Shown one piece after another: positions 25,192 through 41,119 of a stretch of DNA of 64,000 nucleotides (positions within the stretch are counted from its first letter, which is position 1; each line of letters opens with the position of its first letter). This stretch comes from Baylisascaris procyonis. Its lineage: Eukaryota > Nematoda > Chromadorea > Rhabditida > Ascarididae. A model generated the notes under the pieces. It was given only the letters and a program-made list of their open reading frames with translations, was not told the origin of the DNA and searched no databases. The stretch spans positions 124,001 to 188,000 of the forward strand of contig JAZARR010000175.1 of the NCBI GenBank assembly GCA_037389465.1, read 5' to 3'. The position numbers and the translations under genes were made by a program.

Positions 25192-28100
25192 TTAAAAAAT
25201 ATCAGAAGAAGAGATGAAGTCGAATAACAAAGTGTTTACAAAAACTGATGAAAGCAATAGGACGATGTTGCCAAGTCGTTCGCTGACTTCGACGTTGTTC
25301 TCGAGGTAGTGCTGATGCAGCGATCTGAACAACGCATCCAATGTCCTTCTCATCGCCGGTTTTGTTTGTTCACTCATATCGTTTGTTGCTTAAATTCACA
25401 TGCTTCCAACTCTTTTGACAACTTCAAAAATAATTGCAATCAACTAGAGAGAGTAAATGATTAGGTGATCCTATTAAATTCAAAGTAAACAAAAGTATGG
25501 CAAGGTATGGACAAACTTTTTCCTACTACAGCGTCTTTCAATATCATAATCTTTTAACAATAAAATCTGTGGCACCATCTCGCCAATCAATTGTGGCTGC
25601 TCCAGATAATTGCTTCACTGAAAAGCAATACACAAATAATAAAATTTAAACGCGAAGTGATCGCTATCAGCTGTATAATAAATGCAAAATGATGAGTCTT
25701 ACTTCCTTGCCATGATACAAAAGCTTTGAGTGCAACGAATTCTTCGAAGGAAATATTCATTGACACCATTGGAGTGACAACCTCGGACATCATCTTCCGA
25801 AGAAGTGGTCGATAGATCCTGGAAACGAGCAAATATATTCAGTATTCAACGGCGATAATTCTTTCTTTATGCTATTCTGGTCAGAATAGTAACAGCTTTA
25901 GTAATTATATGGATTTACTAAGGGAACTATCTTCTTGTGCGCTCTACGACCTTTGTCTAGATTCAGTTAGGAAAAACAATTAGCTAACTTTGAAATATTT
26001 TAATGGGAATGTCATTGACTATAGGAGGCATCAAAACCAAATTATTTGTCACTTTCTTCTACCATTTGAATATATTCATAGTTAATCTAACATATTCGCC
26101 GGAGTAATAAAAAGCCTTCGTTAATGAACGTGAGAGTGACTGTAATGGATGACTACTGACATGACTATCGTTTAAGTTTACGCAGAATTTCAACATTTGA
26201 TGCACTTCAAGACTTCTTTACACGATAGCTTAAAATCTCGAGTCGCAACAAGAAAAGAACGTTACCTTTGTTTAGTATCACCTGAGATCTCTTTTTCGTC
26301 CTCCCATCCTTCGATTGATTCCTCTTCGGTGCCAACATAACCACCATTTTGCATCACAAATCGATGCGGGTAACCGATTTGGATCGTTATGTAACACGGA
26401 TCCAAAATTGTATGATAAAGGACACATTTACGTAGAAACGTTATCTGCAATCGAAATATTGGAGTACCCGATATAATGATACGAATGCAACTGGTACCAA
26501 AGTTCCTACGAAATCAACCGGTACCCCTAGATGAGAGCATTTTTAACAACTTTGCAGCCTATCATGATTCACCTAACGCCATTATTCATATCCCATATAA
26601 ACGAATTTTCCCGAAAATCCACGCGAAAGCATTACTTATATTGCGTCGCATCATGAAATAAAAATTGAGATTTTCTGCAAATGAGTGAAATATTCCTTCC
26701 ATTAGAGATGAAGTGCTGTTCAAAAATACAGTGGTTTTTTTATTATTATTGCTCCCTATTAAGCGAAATATTTTGCATTAGAAAAACTTATTTCATCAAC
26801 ATGTATTTCATCGGAGATGGAAAGTAACATAGAGGAAAAATATAATTGTTTCAAAAAAAAAACTAGCTACTTCACTAGTATGGAATAAAAAATTGACGCA
26901 ATAAAAATGCAGAAATAAATAAATCTCATACCTGATCACATTTTGCAATCGCCCCATATTCAGGCCAACTACGTAACCATTCATAGATTAGCAGAATATG
27001 TGTTCGAATCGATTTGCGAAAGTCACGAAATCGTAGTGGACGAATTTCTTCGACGGTAAATGGCTGAAATATTGTCAAAGTGAGAGTACTTTTTTAATAA
27101 GTAATATTGTAAACGCAAAAAATGATATTGCAGACTGTAACGACTGATTATATTTTATGATCTTTTGTTGATCAAATTATGAGAAAAGTAAAGTAAAATA
27201 GGTCTATAGATTTTTTTAAAAATTCAAATAAACGAACACATGTTGGCGTCATTCCAAGAAGTGAATAAACCGGTCGTTCACAAAACATTATTCTTCGTCG
27301 TTCACCGATGCGCATTTCTTCGGCGATGAGAAGTTGTAATATCTAAACAATCATAAACGTTGTTGGTAATGATCCACAGATAGTTGATTGGTCGAAGGAC
27401 ATTGCAAACAAACATCTGGGGCACCAAAAATTACGAAACTTGATGAGTATAATGCTTATTCGCATCCCATAACTTTTTATGCGATTCGGCTACGTCGAAA
27501 TTGGTTGTAGATTCTTAAAGATGTTAAAAATGTGCCTGCATTTTTCAAACCGGAGGGGTTGCAAAAAACGAAGTTTTGTATGAGATTTATGCGATGTACA
27601 CCCACAATTAAATATAAAGACATTATTCGTCTGGTTATATTATTTCAAGTTCTATTATTTCTAGTCATTTAAGCGGAATACCTCTTCTCTGTCGGGTTTC
27701 TCCTTTCTTTTGCTAGCTTCCTTGCAAATTTGTGCTCAATATCTATTTATTCGATGAATTGGCAAGGTAACAAGTAACTAAGAAACAATTTTTTTGGGAA
27801 ACGTTATGCACTTTTGCAGTGATGGGATTGTAATGTTAAAAACCTAAATCACGTTGAATCGCTGTTGAATAGATAATAAAATATTCCTCATCTCAATGAA
27901 ATGGAATTATTTCTGTTCAAAATTCCTTCATTTATGCAAATTTTGCAGGCGACTTATTTTGCTTGCTTTTCAACTTTCGAAATTTTGTCGAAAATTCTAC
28001 ACATGATACATTACAAATTTGATTCAAGTTCCTATATTAATTCCAAATCAAATTTTTCTCTTCTATTAAAAACCTACTGCAGCAAAAGTGCACATTTTTT

Positions 28101-31018
28101 TCACTCATAAAAAATCAAATGTCCCATCATTATCCATCAATACAAGCAATATCTGCTGAATGGGATCTTCAAAGAATATGACCGAACTATTTAGGTTTAG
28201 TTCTGCATATACGACGCAACAATCACACGCATTTCCGCTTCGACAGTCACGCTACAGTTGTTCCCTTCTGCCACAATAGATAATTTGTAATGAGTGGTAG
28301 CTAGCGTTACTAACATCATATTTCGGTGTTAGGTATTTGTGGTCGATTATAATGTCTGATGGTGTATCGCTGACTGATCGGCACCAATATTTTGATGCAC
28401 TAACTGGAGAAGTTGCAGCATCCCAATCATCTGAAGAAGGCAGCCATTCAAATTGGAAACTTTTTGACTATATATCTCCCTCTCGTTGACTATTTCCCCC
28501 TTGTTATACGTTACTGATTGTCGTTGATTTCGAGATTTTTTAAGGTAAGAAATTCTTTTGAAAATTACAACACATGCTCTCTAATGTGATCTAAAGCTTT
28601 TCAAATTCAAATTTCTTATAAAAGTGGTGCACTTACTGTGCATTTCAACGTGAAACTTTTCAAAAAAGTTTTCATTTTGCTGTAATTTTTCGAAAAGCTA
28701 ATTCACACTGAAATTTTTAATTTTTGTTTTCCATAAAAAATTTTCTAATTTTTCGTGCTACTGTGAAAAATTCAGATCATAACCGGATAATCTTTCTGGA
28801 CAGGAGGACAGAGATTCCGTTTGAGGAGAGGATGAGGAAGTCGAGGATCCTGCGATCGCAGAGTATTGCTGCAATGAGTGCCAAGTAAGGTAACTTCTTA
28901 AATAAAATTGAATTTATAAGGCGTAAAAATTTCGTTAATGAAGGAAGTGAGACGTTATTGAGTCATAAAGGAATAAAACTGTATTCATTAAATCTAATAG
29001 TTGCTGAGTTTCGATTTTGTTTTGTTTTTTTTTTAAAGAAATTTCCTTCATCCAAATGAATCAAATACATGTGCACGTGGCAGATGTTATTTAATACGCA
29101 AACATCTGACCCCAACATCCCGGAACACTAAAACATTTCATTTCCTTACCGTAGCATCGAAGTTTTTAATGTTTAAAATTGTTATTATAATTCGATTCAG
29201 AGTTTTTTATGTCTAAAGAAGTAACGTTTAGTCCGAGTTTGTGCTTTGAGGATCATTCTTAATTTCCTCTTTAGCAATAATACATCAAATTCATGTAGCT
29301 ATATTGCAACCAGTGGTGAGTGATCGGAGTCAAACTCCTCTACAAATTTGCCCACAAAGCTGCTCCGAGTTCTCCCGCTCGTAAAACGTATTTCCGTGCA
29401 GTAGAGATAGCGAGCAGGTGGCCGACCGGTTAAGGTGGAATTCATTAGACGAACAAATTATTGAAGAGTCGAACTCAGAAGTCGCCCATCAGTAGCTGCA
29501 AGAAACCGTCATCGCTCTACTCCATGCCTTTAAGTCGAAATTTTCCCAAGCATCAGAGAGGGCTAAAAACCTTGATATTTTACAAAGTTCTTTGGAAAGA
29601 GACACAACAAACGTTACAGTATGAACGACACTTCGTACAATACCGTAATCGGCGAATTTGCAATTTCGTATTGCTCATTTGTGATCGTATTGACATGAAG
29701 TTGAATGGCGAACTTTTTGTTTCTTTTGAGGCCTGATTTTGTGCAGAATGCACGTCGCTTCTCCCATTCCGTCTTCTTTGGTTGTACGCCTGGAAGTTTT
29801 TTTTTGAAAGGCTCGACGAAATTTTATTTCTATAATTCAGAAACTCAAAAACAACAACAACAACAACCATGTTTTACCCATTAGAAGAGCCACTTCTCCT
29901 CCATTATCCTACGTAAGTAATGCACTAACGACGGTGATAATAGGCTTCGTTGAAGAGATCCAAAGTGGAGTCAGCAGAAGGTTTCTCGAGCATCTAATGT
30001 GAAATAATATACCTACAAGCGTAATTGATGATGGATAAAAGAAGGAAATCATCGACGAGCTCTCACTCTCCGCCCACTCCCCTACCCTTCTTCTTACTTT
30101 AAACGTTGCGCACGGCTACGCTAGTGGCTGCAACGAGCAAAGGCACTTACAGTTTTTCTTCATTCCCTCTTCCAAGCATCGTCGGAATCGGCAAGCTCTA
30201 CATATTTGCCGCACTGCTAAAATGAACTTCGATTTGTAATCATGTAGGAGAAGATGAGGGAAAGGACTGCATTAACATGGATCGTGGTCGGGCTTTGAGC
30301 TTTTTGATCGGGTTTTTGAACATAATCAAGAAGATTTTGGATTTTTGAAACCGACGAACATTAGCATATTTTATTGGCGAATCTTTGTTTTATTACTGAT
30401 ATCCTGCATAATACTGAAAAGTGATAGCTGGAAGAATGTGTCAGGAAATCCGATACGAGTAGACTTCCGCAATCCTGCTCACCAATTGTAGGGATTTACA
30501 GCAAAGAAAAAGGCGCAAATCTACATTCATATTTTTATATGACATCATCGCTCGCACAAGCCCTCTTAAGAAGACTGTTTTTTTTTTGCTGTCCAGCGTT
30601 TTTTAAGCGAACAAATTGCAGTAAATAAAAATTCGATGAGTAGAAAATGTATGCAAATGTTCCGATGTCTTTAATCGTGTATAAATGCTTCCAAAGGTGA
30701 TCGATCAACTGGGATGTTCGTGGAGCATGATCGCCTTATAATATGTGCCATGCTGGTAAATTTCATGACTCTAGCTTCAATGATTCACAAAACGAAATTA
30801 GCGGATAGAGAGATACAGACAGACACGGACAGAAATTGTTTCATACAACTAACAGTAATGAATGAAGCAATTGTTGTATCCTCTGGCACATTTGAACTGT
30901 CTGTTGAGAGCGACAGTACGACGGAAAAATGCTGCACAGGCACTGCACGATTGCGCATCAAAGTGGAATCCAGTTGCTTGTGCTTTGCAGATTCGACAAC
31001 CGTACTTTTGCTCCACCT
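25192..31018 (-). CDS. Nuclear hormone receptor (nematode-expanded class)
   Basis: Zinc-finger transcription factor with a ligand-binding domain. Minus-strand exons: 31018-30854 (first finger: [20 protein letters not shown]), 30213-30151 (second finger: [18 protein letters not shown]), then the LBD at 27342-27238, 27063-26932 ([30 protein letters not shown]), 26444-26266, 25818-25703 and 25388-25192. The LBD exons join in phase to a stop at 25192, soon followed by AATAAA. The recognition helix [11 protein letters not shown] is the kind common in nematode supplementary receptors, in place of the CEGCKGFFRR of most animal receptors. The exon at 26444-26266 has an acidic insert ([13 protein letters not shown]). 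Not found: the ATG exon upstream of 31018, and the hinge exon(s) between 30151 and 27342, which must enter one base into a codon and leave at a codon end. Confidence 0.93.
28352..28489 (+). CDS. Short ORF inside the nuclear-receptor hinge intron (opposite strand)
   Basis: ATG to TGA, 45 residues, beginning [17 protein letters not shown] and ending DYISPSR, with ordinary protein-like composition. About 300 bp further on (28803-28888) another + strand stretch between TGGACAG and GTAAGG reads [20 protein letters not shown]. The two do not join in phase, and I recognise neither. Either could be an exon of an unrecognised + strand gene or chance. Confidence 0.2.
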   Translation: MSDGVSLTDRHQYFDALTGEVAASQSSEEGSHSNWKLFDYISPSR

Positions 31019-31294
31019 CTAAACATGTATTGATCCACAGTAAGACTATCAAACGATCGTTGAAGCATATAAAGCTCGACAGCTATATCAAGAGCAATGA
31101 AATACACTATTTCCGCGTTTTCCTACGTTGTAAACGCTGTATGGACGTCCAGGTTACTGCTCCCATTTCTCTGAATTTCACCTAGATTTCTGGGTACGGG
31201 GAGAAAAATAAACCTTATTTGCAGCCAACAATGAGTTAAATAAAAACTATGATCCCTGCGGCTAGCAATCCTCGCCTTCAACAACCCCAACATT

Positions 31295-31295
31295 G

Positions 31296-31350
<55 letters not shown>
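31295..31350. repeat. (TA)n microsatellite
   Basis: About 56 bp of TA repeat with one TG step near its start. Confidence 0.95.
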
Positions 31351-31353
<3 letters not shown>

Positions 31354-32978
31354 AAAAATTACCTCTGGTCAATACAGACGAAATACCCTGATAAACTGGA
31401 CATCGAAAATGCTTGAGGATTTAGAGAAGATTTTTGAAAAATTAAAAAATGAAAAAAAGTAAAAAAACCGAATTTATAGTGCGGAGCACTAAGCACTTAT
31501 GGCATGAGGTAAACAAGCGGGAAATATAAATGCTGTGCATGGAGGAGCGAATCAGCGATATGGTGGTGCAGAATGAGATCACGAAAAATTCAAATGAATA
31601 TATGAATTCAAGTCCTCCAATTACTATGGAGGGATGGGGGAAGAAGGGAAAGAGGCTGCTAGAACCTGAAAAAGTTTTTTCTCTTAAATTTTTTTAGTTA
31701 CAATAAAAGTTGTTAAGTTTTTCGCAGCAAAATATAAAAACTTTAGAGTATTTATTATGATACCGAATGCGATTGATGCATTGAATATTGAAAAAATACA
31801 GCATAATCATGGAGGACGGAGAGCAACTAAAATTATAGGCCACAAAAACATGAATTCATATTAAAGCAGCAAATTCGACTCCTAGATTCCTTTAAAAAAT
31901 CGCTTTTTTAGTTTATAAGCGCTCCCTCCCACCCTCCTTCCTCCATTGCGCCTCCTCTTCCCACCCGCTCCTGCACTTGGCCTCCCACGGCTTTAGGTGA
32001 CGATGATGTGTTTGGCGATTGTTAAGATTAACATGTCAATAAAAAACCTAAATGACCTCAATGGCGTTGTTCCTCATCACCAAAATTTTAGCTATTGTAC
32101 ATGGCGATATGATTTGAGAAGATAGATTATTGGTACAAATCAAACAGCGCACAGTATTGTAATATACAAATTTGGTTATTACAGTGCGATATATCAATCA
32201 AAAACTGAACACATTTTAAAACAGTAGCCAGAGTGCAATAAAGTTAAGCGCACGACAAAGTGCACGACCACCTTACCTTTATCAGCGAGCATCGTTACTG
32301 AGCATATGGAATCTTGTGGCGCTTCTGTCAGGAAATTGTCGAACGAAATTGCCGAACTAAAACTTCATGCATTCTTCAGTCGCATCGCAGTGGTCTACAT
32401 GCTTATCGTGGTTGACGGTTTTGGTAAAGGCATAGTTGCAGTTAGAAGTTGATAAGAAGCGAAATGTTGACAAATTGCTGTCAACATCACAGCGCACTAC
32501 CGCAATGACAGTCTTCTTCACGTTGGTCATTGATCTTAATTTTGTGATTTGTTTGTCTTTCTACTTTATATTCCTTTTTCACTCTTTGCCGGTGCCCACA
32601 TAAAACTTCATTAGCTTTTCAATTCACTTCACTCGCACAACAGTAAATTTTCCATTCTTTGTAGAAGAAATATCTCCCTCTGTTCAGAATTAAGTAACTC
32701 TGTTTAATTATTCAATATAAACTGCATCCATTCTATCAACACAATTGCAATCGGATGTTGCGGTTAGCTAGAGAAGCAAGCAGTGGTCAGTAATTATTAA
32801 ACAACAACGAGCAGCACTCTCAGCATTATTGATGCATCAGTAGATGAATGATGCAGCGATACAAACTGTGACGCATCAGTTTCATCAGATGGGCGCCTTC
32901 ATTCGATCTCACGATGACGTAATAATTTCTTTCAGCATAGGTTCAATTCCCGCACTGACCTTTAACTCCGTCTTTTTG

Positions 32979-33029
32979 GAAAGAGACAGAGAGAGAGGGA
33001 GGAGGAGAAGAAGAGAGAGGGTGAGAGAG
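32979..33029. repeat. GA-rich purine tract
   Basis: About 50 bp of almost pure G and A on the + strand, in the intergenic region upstream of the receptor. Confidence 0.75.
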
Positions 33030-33678
33030 CGGGTGCCTGCTGCTGCAATATATAGTCCTTTTACTGCAAATCGATAGTTTTTAAATATTTACAGTTTTTT
33101 AAACTGCAAAACCAATATGCAAATATAGCTAGGCTATGATCGAAAATCTTTTGAGAATCGAGGGCACTGAGCTGCAAATTTTTACGTGTTTATGCTTTTT
33201 CTTTTATGAACAGGTGAGTTTTTTCCACTGATTTCTCCCGCAGCTTAAGTATTTTATTGCTTAAGTCCTTAGTCTAACAGTAAATTGTCGAACGTGACGC
33301 CTGTCTTTTCGAGTTCTCTAAAAGTTCGTCTCTATCTCGATTGCTTAATAACCGTAACTTAACTTACACCGTTTTTTTTACATTCTCAACTGTCGTTGGC
33401 TTGCGCTTTCTTCTCATATAAAAAACCAACGTAAAATATTTGAAAGTGCTTACTCGCGCATTGCACAAGTAATTCCAGCAAATAAGGGACTGGCGCTATG
33501 TAGGCATTTCTCGTATAATTTCAATCATTTGGATTCGAATAAGCTTTTTAATGAATTTGCCGTAGTGTAAATATCATCAGATGCTAAGAAATTGAAGACT
33601 TTTTTTGGAATTCTCTTGCATTAACTCTAATTTGTCTTTTTACAAAAGATATTCAAAAGTGATCATGTATTTTGAGAT

Positions 33679-34002
33679 GTGTCGATTTTCGTTTTTCATT
33701 TCGTTGTTCAGCCGAAAAATTTCCAATCTATAGGATTTGCAAAGGATTTAATTGCAGATGGTAATGTCTTTTTACTTACGTATTCACAATTTGCCTTTCA
33801 TCGCGCTCATAAAATTTATAAAACAGCTTCAAACATGGAAACATATTTGCGGCGGCCTTTTTCACATTTCTCAATAAATGTTTTAAAAAAGCTTCATAAT
33901 CTTTCAGACGCTAAATATGACTGTGGCGTTGAGAGTAATAGAATTATCCCGGGACGCCTCATTTTCGACCAAAACTTCCGAAAGTTTTTTGAAGTTACAT
34001 GA
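33679..34002 (+). CDS. Unrecognised ORF, possibly a terminal exon
   Basis: 107 codons open to a TGA at 34002. A good acceptor, TTTCGTTGTTCAG, ends at 33711, just before PKNFQSIGFAKDLIADGN, so it could be a C-terminal exon of about 96 residues (to RKFFEVT). The composition is protein-like, with aromatic and basic residues evenly spread. No upstream exon was found and no family is recognised. An ORF of this length can occur by chance in 64 kb of AT-rich DNA. Confidence 0.2.
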   Translation: MSIFVFHFVVQPKNFQSIGFAKDLIADGNVFLLTYSQFAFHRAHKIYKTASNMETYLRRPFSHFSINVLKKLHNLSDAKYDCGVESNRIIPGRLIFDQNFRKFFEVT

Positions 34003-34292
34003 AAAAAATCTTCGAATCGAGAGGCAGCTTCTTCCACATCACTGTTTTAATGTTACTTCCGATGAAATTCGTCAATTAAGTAAATAAATGATTCTTTCGA
34101 TGGAATAAAACATTATTAGTTGAATAAACTACCGGGTGCAAACTAGGAATGTTGCTGTCAGTACTAGCTACTTCCAATGCTTAAACATATCTGCCACGAT
34201 GGAGAAATTTCTGTTGCATTTTCATGCGATTTTTGATGCTTGAAATATCGACCGTTTACTGCGGAAAATTTTTCGGGGAGGTTAAAAGATTT

Positions 34293-34408
34293 GCACGAAG
34301 TGGGATTCGAACCCACGCATCCATACGGATACCAGAACGCCCAACCGCACTTGCGCGCGCGAAGCTATCGCTTGAGTCTGGCGCCTTAGACCACTCGGCC
34401 ATCCGTGC
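34293..34408 (-). tRNA. tRNA-Leu (anticodon CAA) with a 33-nt intron
   Basis: On the minus strand the acceptor stem GCACGGA pairs with TTCGTGC (one G-T pair). The D arm is GCCGAGTGGTCTAAGGC, the anticodon stem CCAGA/TCTGG encloses loop CTCAAG plus T with anticodon CAA (34374-34372), a long variable arm fits the class II Leu type, and the T arm is GTGGGTTCGAATCCCAC. The intron (34338-34370) sits one base 3' of the anticodon, the usual place, and is strikingly GC-rich with a run of GCGCGCGC. Confidence 0.95.
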
Positions 34409-34528
34409 ACTGCCACTACTCCCATTTTTTTACCCCACACTCAATACGCATGAGTAGTACTTTATACAATACTTTCTATAATAGGCAGTAAACTGTAGTG
34501 GTGTGATGAGTTGCCATGGTTATTAATT

Positions 34529-38456
<3,928 letters not shown>

Positions 38457-38676
38457 TAAGAATTCGGTGTGAAATGTGATTTACAACCATATCAAAGCTT
38501 TTATTTGATTGAAATGGCACATTTACTTTGAAGTCCCTTTTAAAACGCTACAGCACCTTTCTAAGTTAAAAAGACTTTAATGTATTGCACACCTTTTGAA
38601 TAAAAATATAAAAAAGCTGCAAAATAAGCTGTAAATACCTGTTCTTGACCCCGAAAAAGCTCGCATCGTTGCAACC

Positions 38677-38970
38677 TTATCCTCCATGACCTGTAAAAAA
38701 TTGTGATATGCATAACCAACTTCTCGTAATAATCAGTTCGATTGTAATACGAGGGATCGCTACTCTTAGAGGTGCTAATAGTTCCAATATTTCATTCTCT
38801 CTAAAGCGCTTAGCATGGAAACAAACGATGGAATAAGCTTCAAGCATAAATAATCCTTTAAAGCTTTCAAGGAACAAAGGATAGGAATCGAATAGTTCAC
38901 GAGGTATTACTTCTTGAGAGCGTAACAGAAGCTGTAAACCGGCGAAATTTGATGTGGACAACGTTGCCAT
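38677..38970 (-). CDS. Unrecognised 97-residue ORF upstream of TMEM17
   Basis: ATG at 38970 to TAA at 38677 on the TMEM17 strand, 220 bp before the TMEM17 start. The protein (MATLSTSNFAGLQLLL..., DSYPLFLESFKGLFMLEAYS, FRENEILELLAPLRVAIP) is hydrophobic and well mixed, with few Lys or Asn runs, unlike chance ORFs in AT-rich DNA. A splice acceptor lies inside it (GGTTTACAG, 38932), so it may be an exon rather than a whole gene. I recognise no family. Spacing and strand would fit a nematode operon with TMEM17, but this is inference. Confidence 0.35.
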   Translation of the reverse strand: MATLSTSNFAGLQLLLRSQEVIPRELFDSYPLFLESFKGLFMLEAYSIVCFHAKRFRENEILELLAPLRVAIPRITIELIITRSWLCISQFFTGHGG

Positions 38971-41119
38971 GGAAACATAAATGCTTGTTTGGAGGGGGAG
39001 AGGACTCTAACTTGCATGTCTAGGAGGGATGTATAGATGTGCACCATTTCTATGGACAGAACTCCTTTTCACTAGTTTTTAATGCATCAGTGTGAGGTTT
39101 TTTGAATTCCTTCATTTATTACAGCACAAATACAAATGATAGTATTCAATTATTGCGCTGCAACGCTTTATTGAAATCTTAGCATGATTTGCCTGCCTTA
39201 AAAGGGAGAGTACGGTAAGATACGAAAAATAGCCGTCTTCGGGGAGATACGTAAAGCTACAACATTATGCTTATTGCATCTGAGGTCATGGTGGGGCGCC
39301 TCGTACACAAGCCTGTACGCGAGTTCCAGCACATTGCAATTACCCGAAACCTTTTGCATTTTCAATGTAGTCCCCTTCCCTATAAAACTGCTTTCACTTG
39401 GTCTGTTACCTGGTTCATTGGTTCTACGCACAGAATTCGGGAAACTCCAGTTTTTAAACGCAGAACGAAGATTTGTCCGCCGCATCATCCTCTCTCTTCA
39501 TCGATTTCCCTCACATATTTTCTACTTTTTTTCGAGTATTATCTTCCTCCTGTTTTTTGCATTTCCGTTTTGGAAATTTGCCAACCCTGCAAATTCTGGC
39601 GCTTATAATTGGTGAAGGAGCGGCCTACCTCCGTTATTTGAGAAAGAACACTTTGTAGTTATTTGGCTGCCTTGCTTAAAATCATTCTTCAGGTATGGTG
39701 TATTTTTTAAGTCACATCCATATGTTCTTCAGAAAATATTGTAGTCCAGAGATACTCATCTTTCATTCCACTTATGTTTCTTCCAGTTCCAGTTAGTGTC
39801 ATATTTATATCGAGTAGGTCGAATTTGTGGTCTCTGTGAGTTTCAGCGAATGGGAGGGCTAAGTGAGGCGTGCGCAAGTCATGAGTGTTCTCAGTGCGCC
39901 GAGAGTGCTGCCTTGCCATATCAGATCCAGGGATCCAGAGACATTTTTCCAGAAGTTCTGCTTCAAGGCAGTTGTTTGCCACTGAATAAACCATGCTTTC
40001 ACGAGTAGAATGAAACAGTGCTCCGCGATGAGATTTATAGTGCCTTCAAGAATAAAAAGGTTATTTTCTAGATCATTCTTCTACACTACAAAAGCTGCTC
40101 TGATTTCCTGGAGTCGTTATGCCGAGCCGCAGTGTGCCGTCCGCCATGTTGCGGTCGCATTGTCGCCACGCTTGGTCGTATCTGTGTGCGCCCGTATATA
40201 AGTCCAATGTTCATTTGGTAGACTCAAGTCTAGAACTAGACGAGTTAAGACGGTGGAATTTCGTGAGTATAAGCTCTCTTTCGATGATCCTCGAAGTTGA
40301 ATTTTGGTGTTCTTTAGGTCAGGTCTTCTCCTGCAACCAGTCATAAGGGGAGATGATTTTTTTCTGGGAGATTTCCTAAAGCGGTCGGTTATGCAAAAAA
40401 GAAACTCATTATGCCAAATTGTCGAAAAAGAACTGTTTCATTTTATTGTCGTTTGAATATTGATTGATGCAGCTGATTATCATGGTATGCTGGATTACAA
40501 AAAATTCATTCCGTATTGACTGTTCTTTGTTGCATTAAAAACTAGAAACAACAACAGCTCAAACAATAGCTCACCGATCAACATTTTTACTTCGTCACCA
40601 AAACGTTTAATGCATAACCTCAATTAAAGCACTTTTGGGCTTTTAAACGCTTTTGCGTTGAAAGGTTAAAAACCATATCGAACTAAGGGAGAGCAAACTT
40701 TTCTACGACCATGGAAGTTTTTGGTACTATTATGCTTTGGGAACCGAATGGTGCGGTTAATGTTTAATCTAAAAATGGCCAGATCGTTGGCAATATTTGA
40801 GCGTTACCATGCTGCGGCAATATTCGAACATAAAGATCGTGACGTTTTTGAGGTGTTTTAAATTAATAACTCATTTGACTGCATCTGCATATTAATTCGT
40901 TCCGTCACTTACCCTTCCTTCTTTCTTTCCGATCTATAAGATGCCGAAATCGTTGGCAAATTTCGTCGTTAATTTTCGAGCAAAAAGTTATCAGAAACAA
41001 TGTTTATTAAAAGTATCGAAATCATGAATGCTAAGTTGCGCGTCCCTCTTATTCCGCTTTTTAGCGCTAAGAGGGTTAAAATTTCAAAGCTATTCTGATA
41101 AATCATTTTGGATGTTTTG
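38971..41119. other. Intergenic region with an ORF-rich, GC-richer island (39190-40350)
   Basis: Between 39190 and 40350 both strands are open in several frames: minus-strand ORFs of 96, 95 and 75 codons and plus-strand ORFs of up to 113 codons. Base composition is clearly less AT-rich than the flanks. A TATATAAG box lies at 40195. No protein family, terminal repeats or target-site duplication could be recognised. It may be a decayed mobile element or unannotated exons. 40351-41119 shows nothing. Confidence 0.4.

Larger units (their letters stand above)
31019..34292. other. Intergenic region upstream of the nuclear receptor
   Basis: Should hold the promoter and first exon of the minus-strand receptor, which I could not locate. 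Contents: (TA)n at 31295-31350, a C/T-rich tract near 31920-31980, a GA-rich tract at 32979-33029, and one protein-like ORF on the + strand at 33679-34002, listed separately. Confidence 0.5.

Noticed and set aside
29413..29500. tRNA-like sequence (TGGCCGACCGGTTAAGG, then GAGTCGAACTC)
   Set aside because: The D-arm-like part resembles a Ser/Leu tRNA, but the acceptor stem, anticodon stem and T loop do not pair properly. At best a decayed tRNA relic.
30714..31185. Plus-strand ORFs of 102 and 107 codons
   Set aside because: Both are antisense to the first zinc-finger exon of the nuclear receptor.
34224..34457. Plus-strand ORF reading SGIRTHASIRI
   Set aside because: It is the antisense translation of the tRNA-Leu gene.
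39796..40008. Cys-containing + strand ORF (CGLCEFQRMGG, CASHECSQC)
   Set aside because: The cysteine spacing suggested a zinc finger, but it does not match any finger pattern and a minus-strand ORF of 95 codons covers the same bases.
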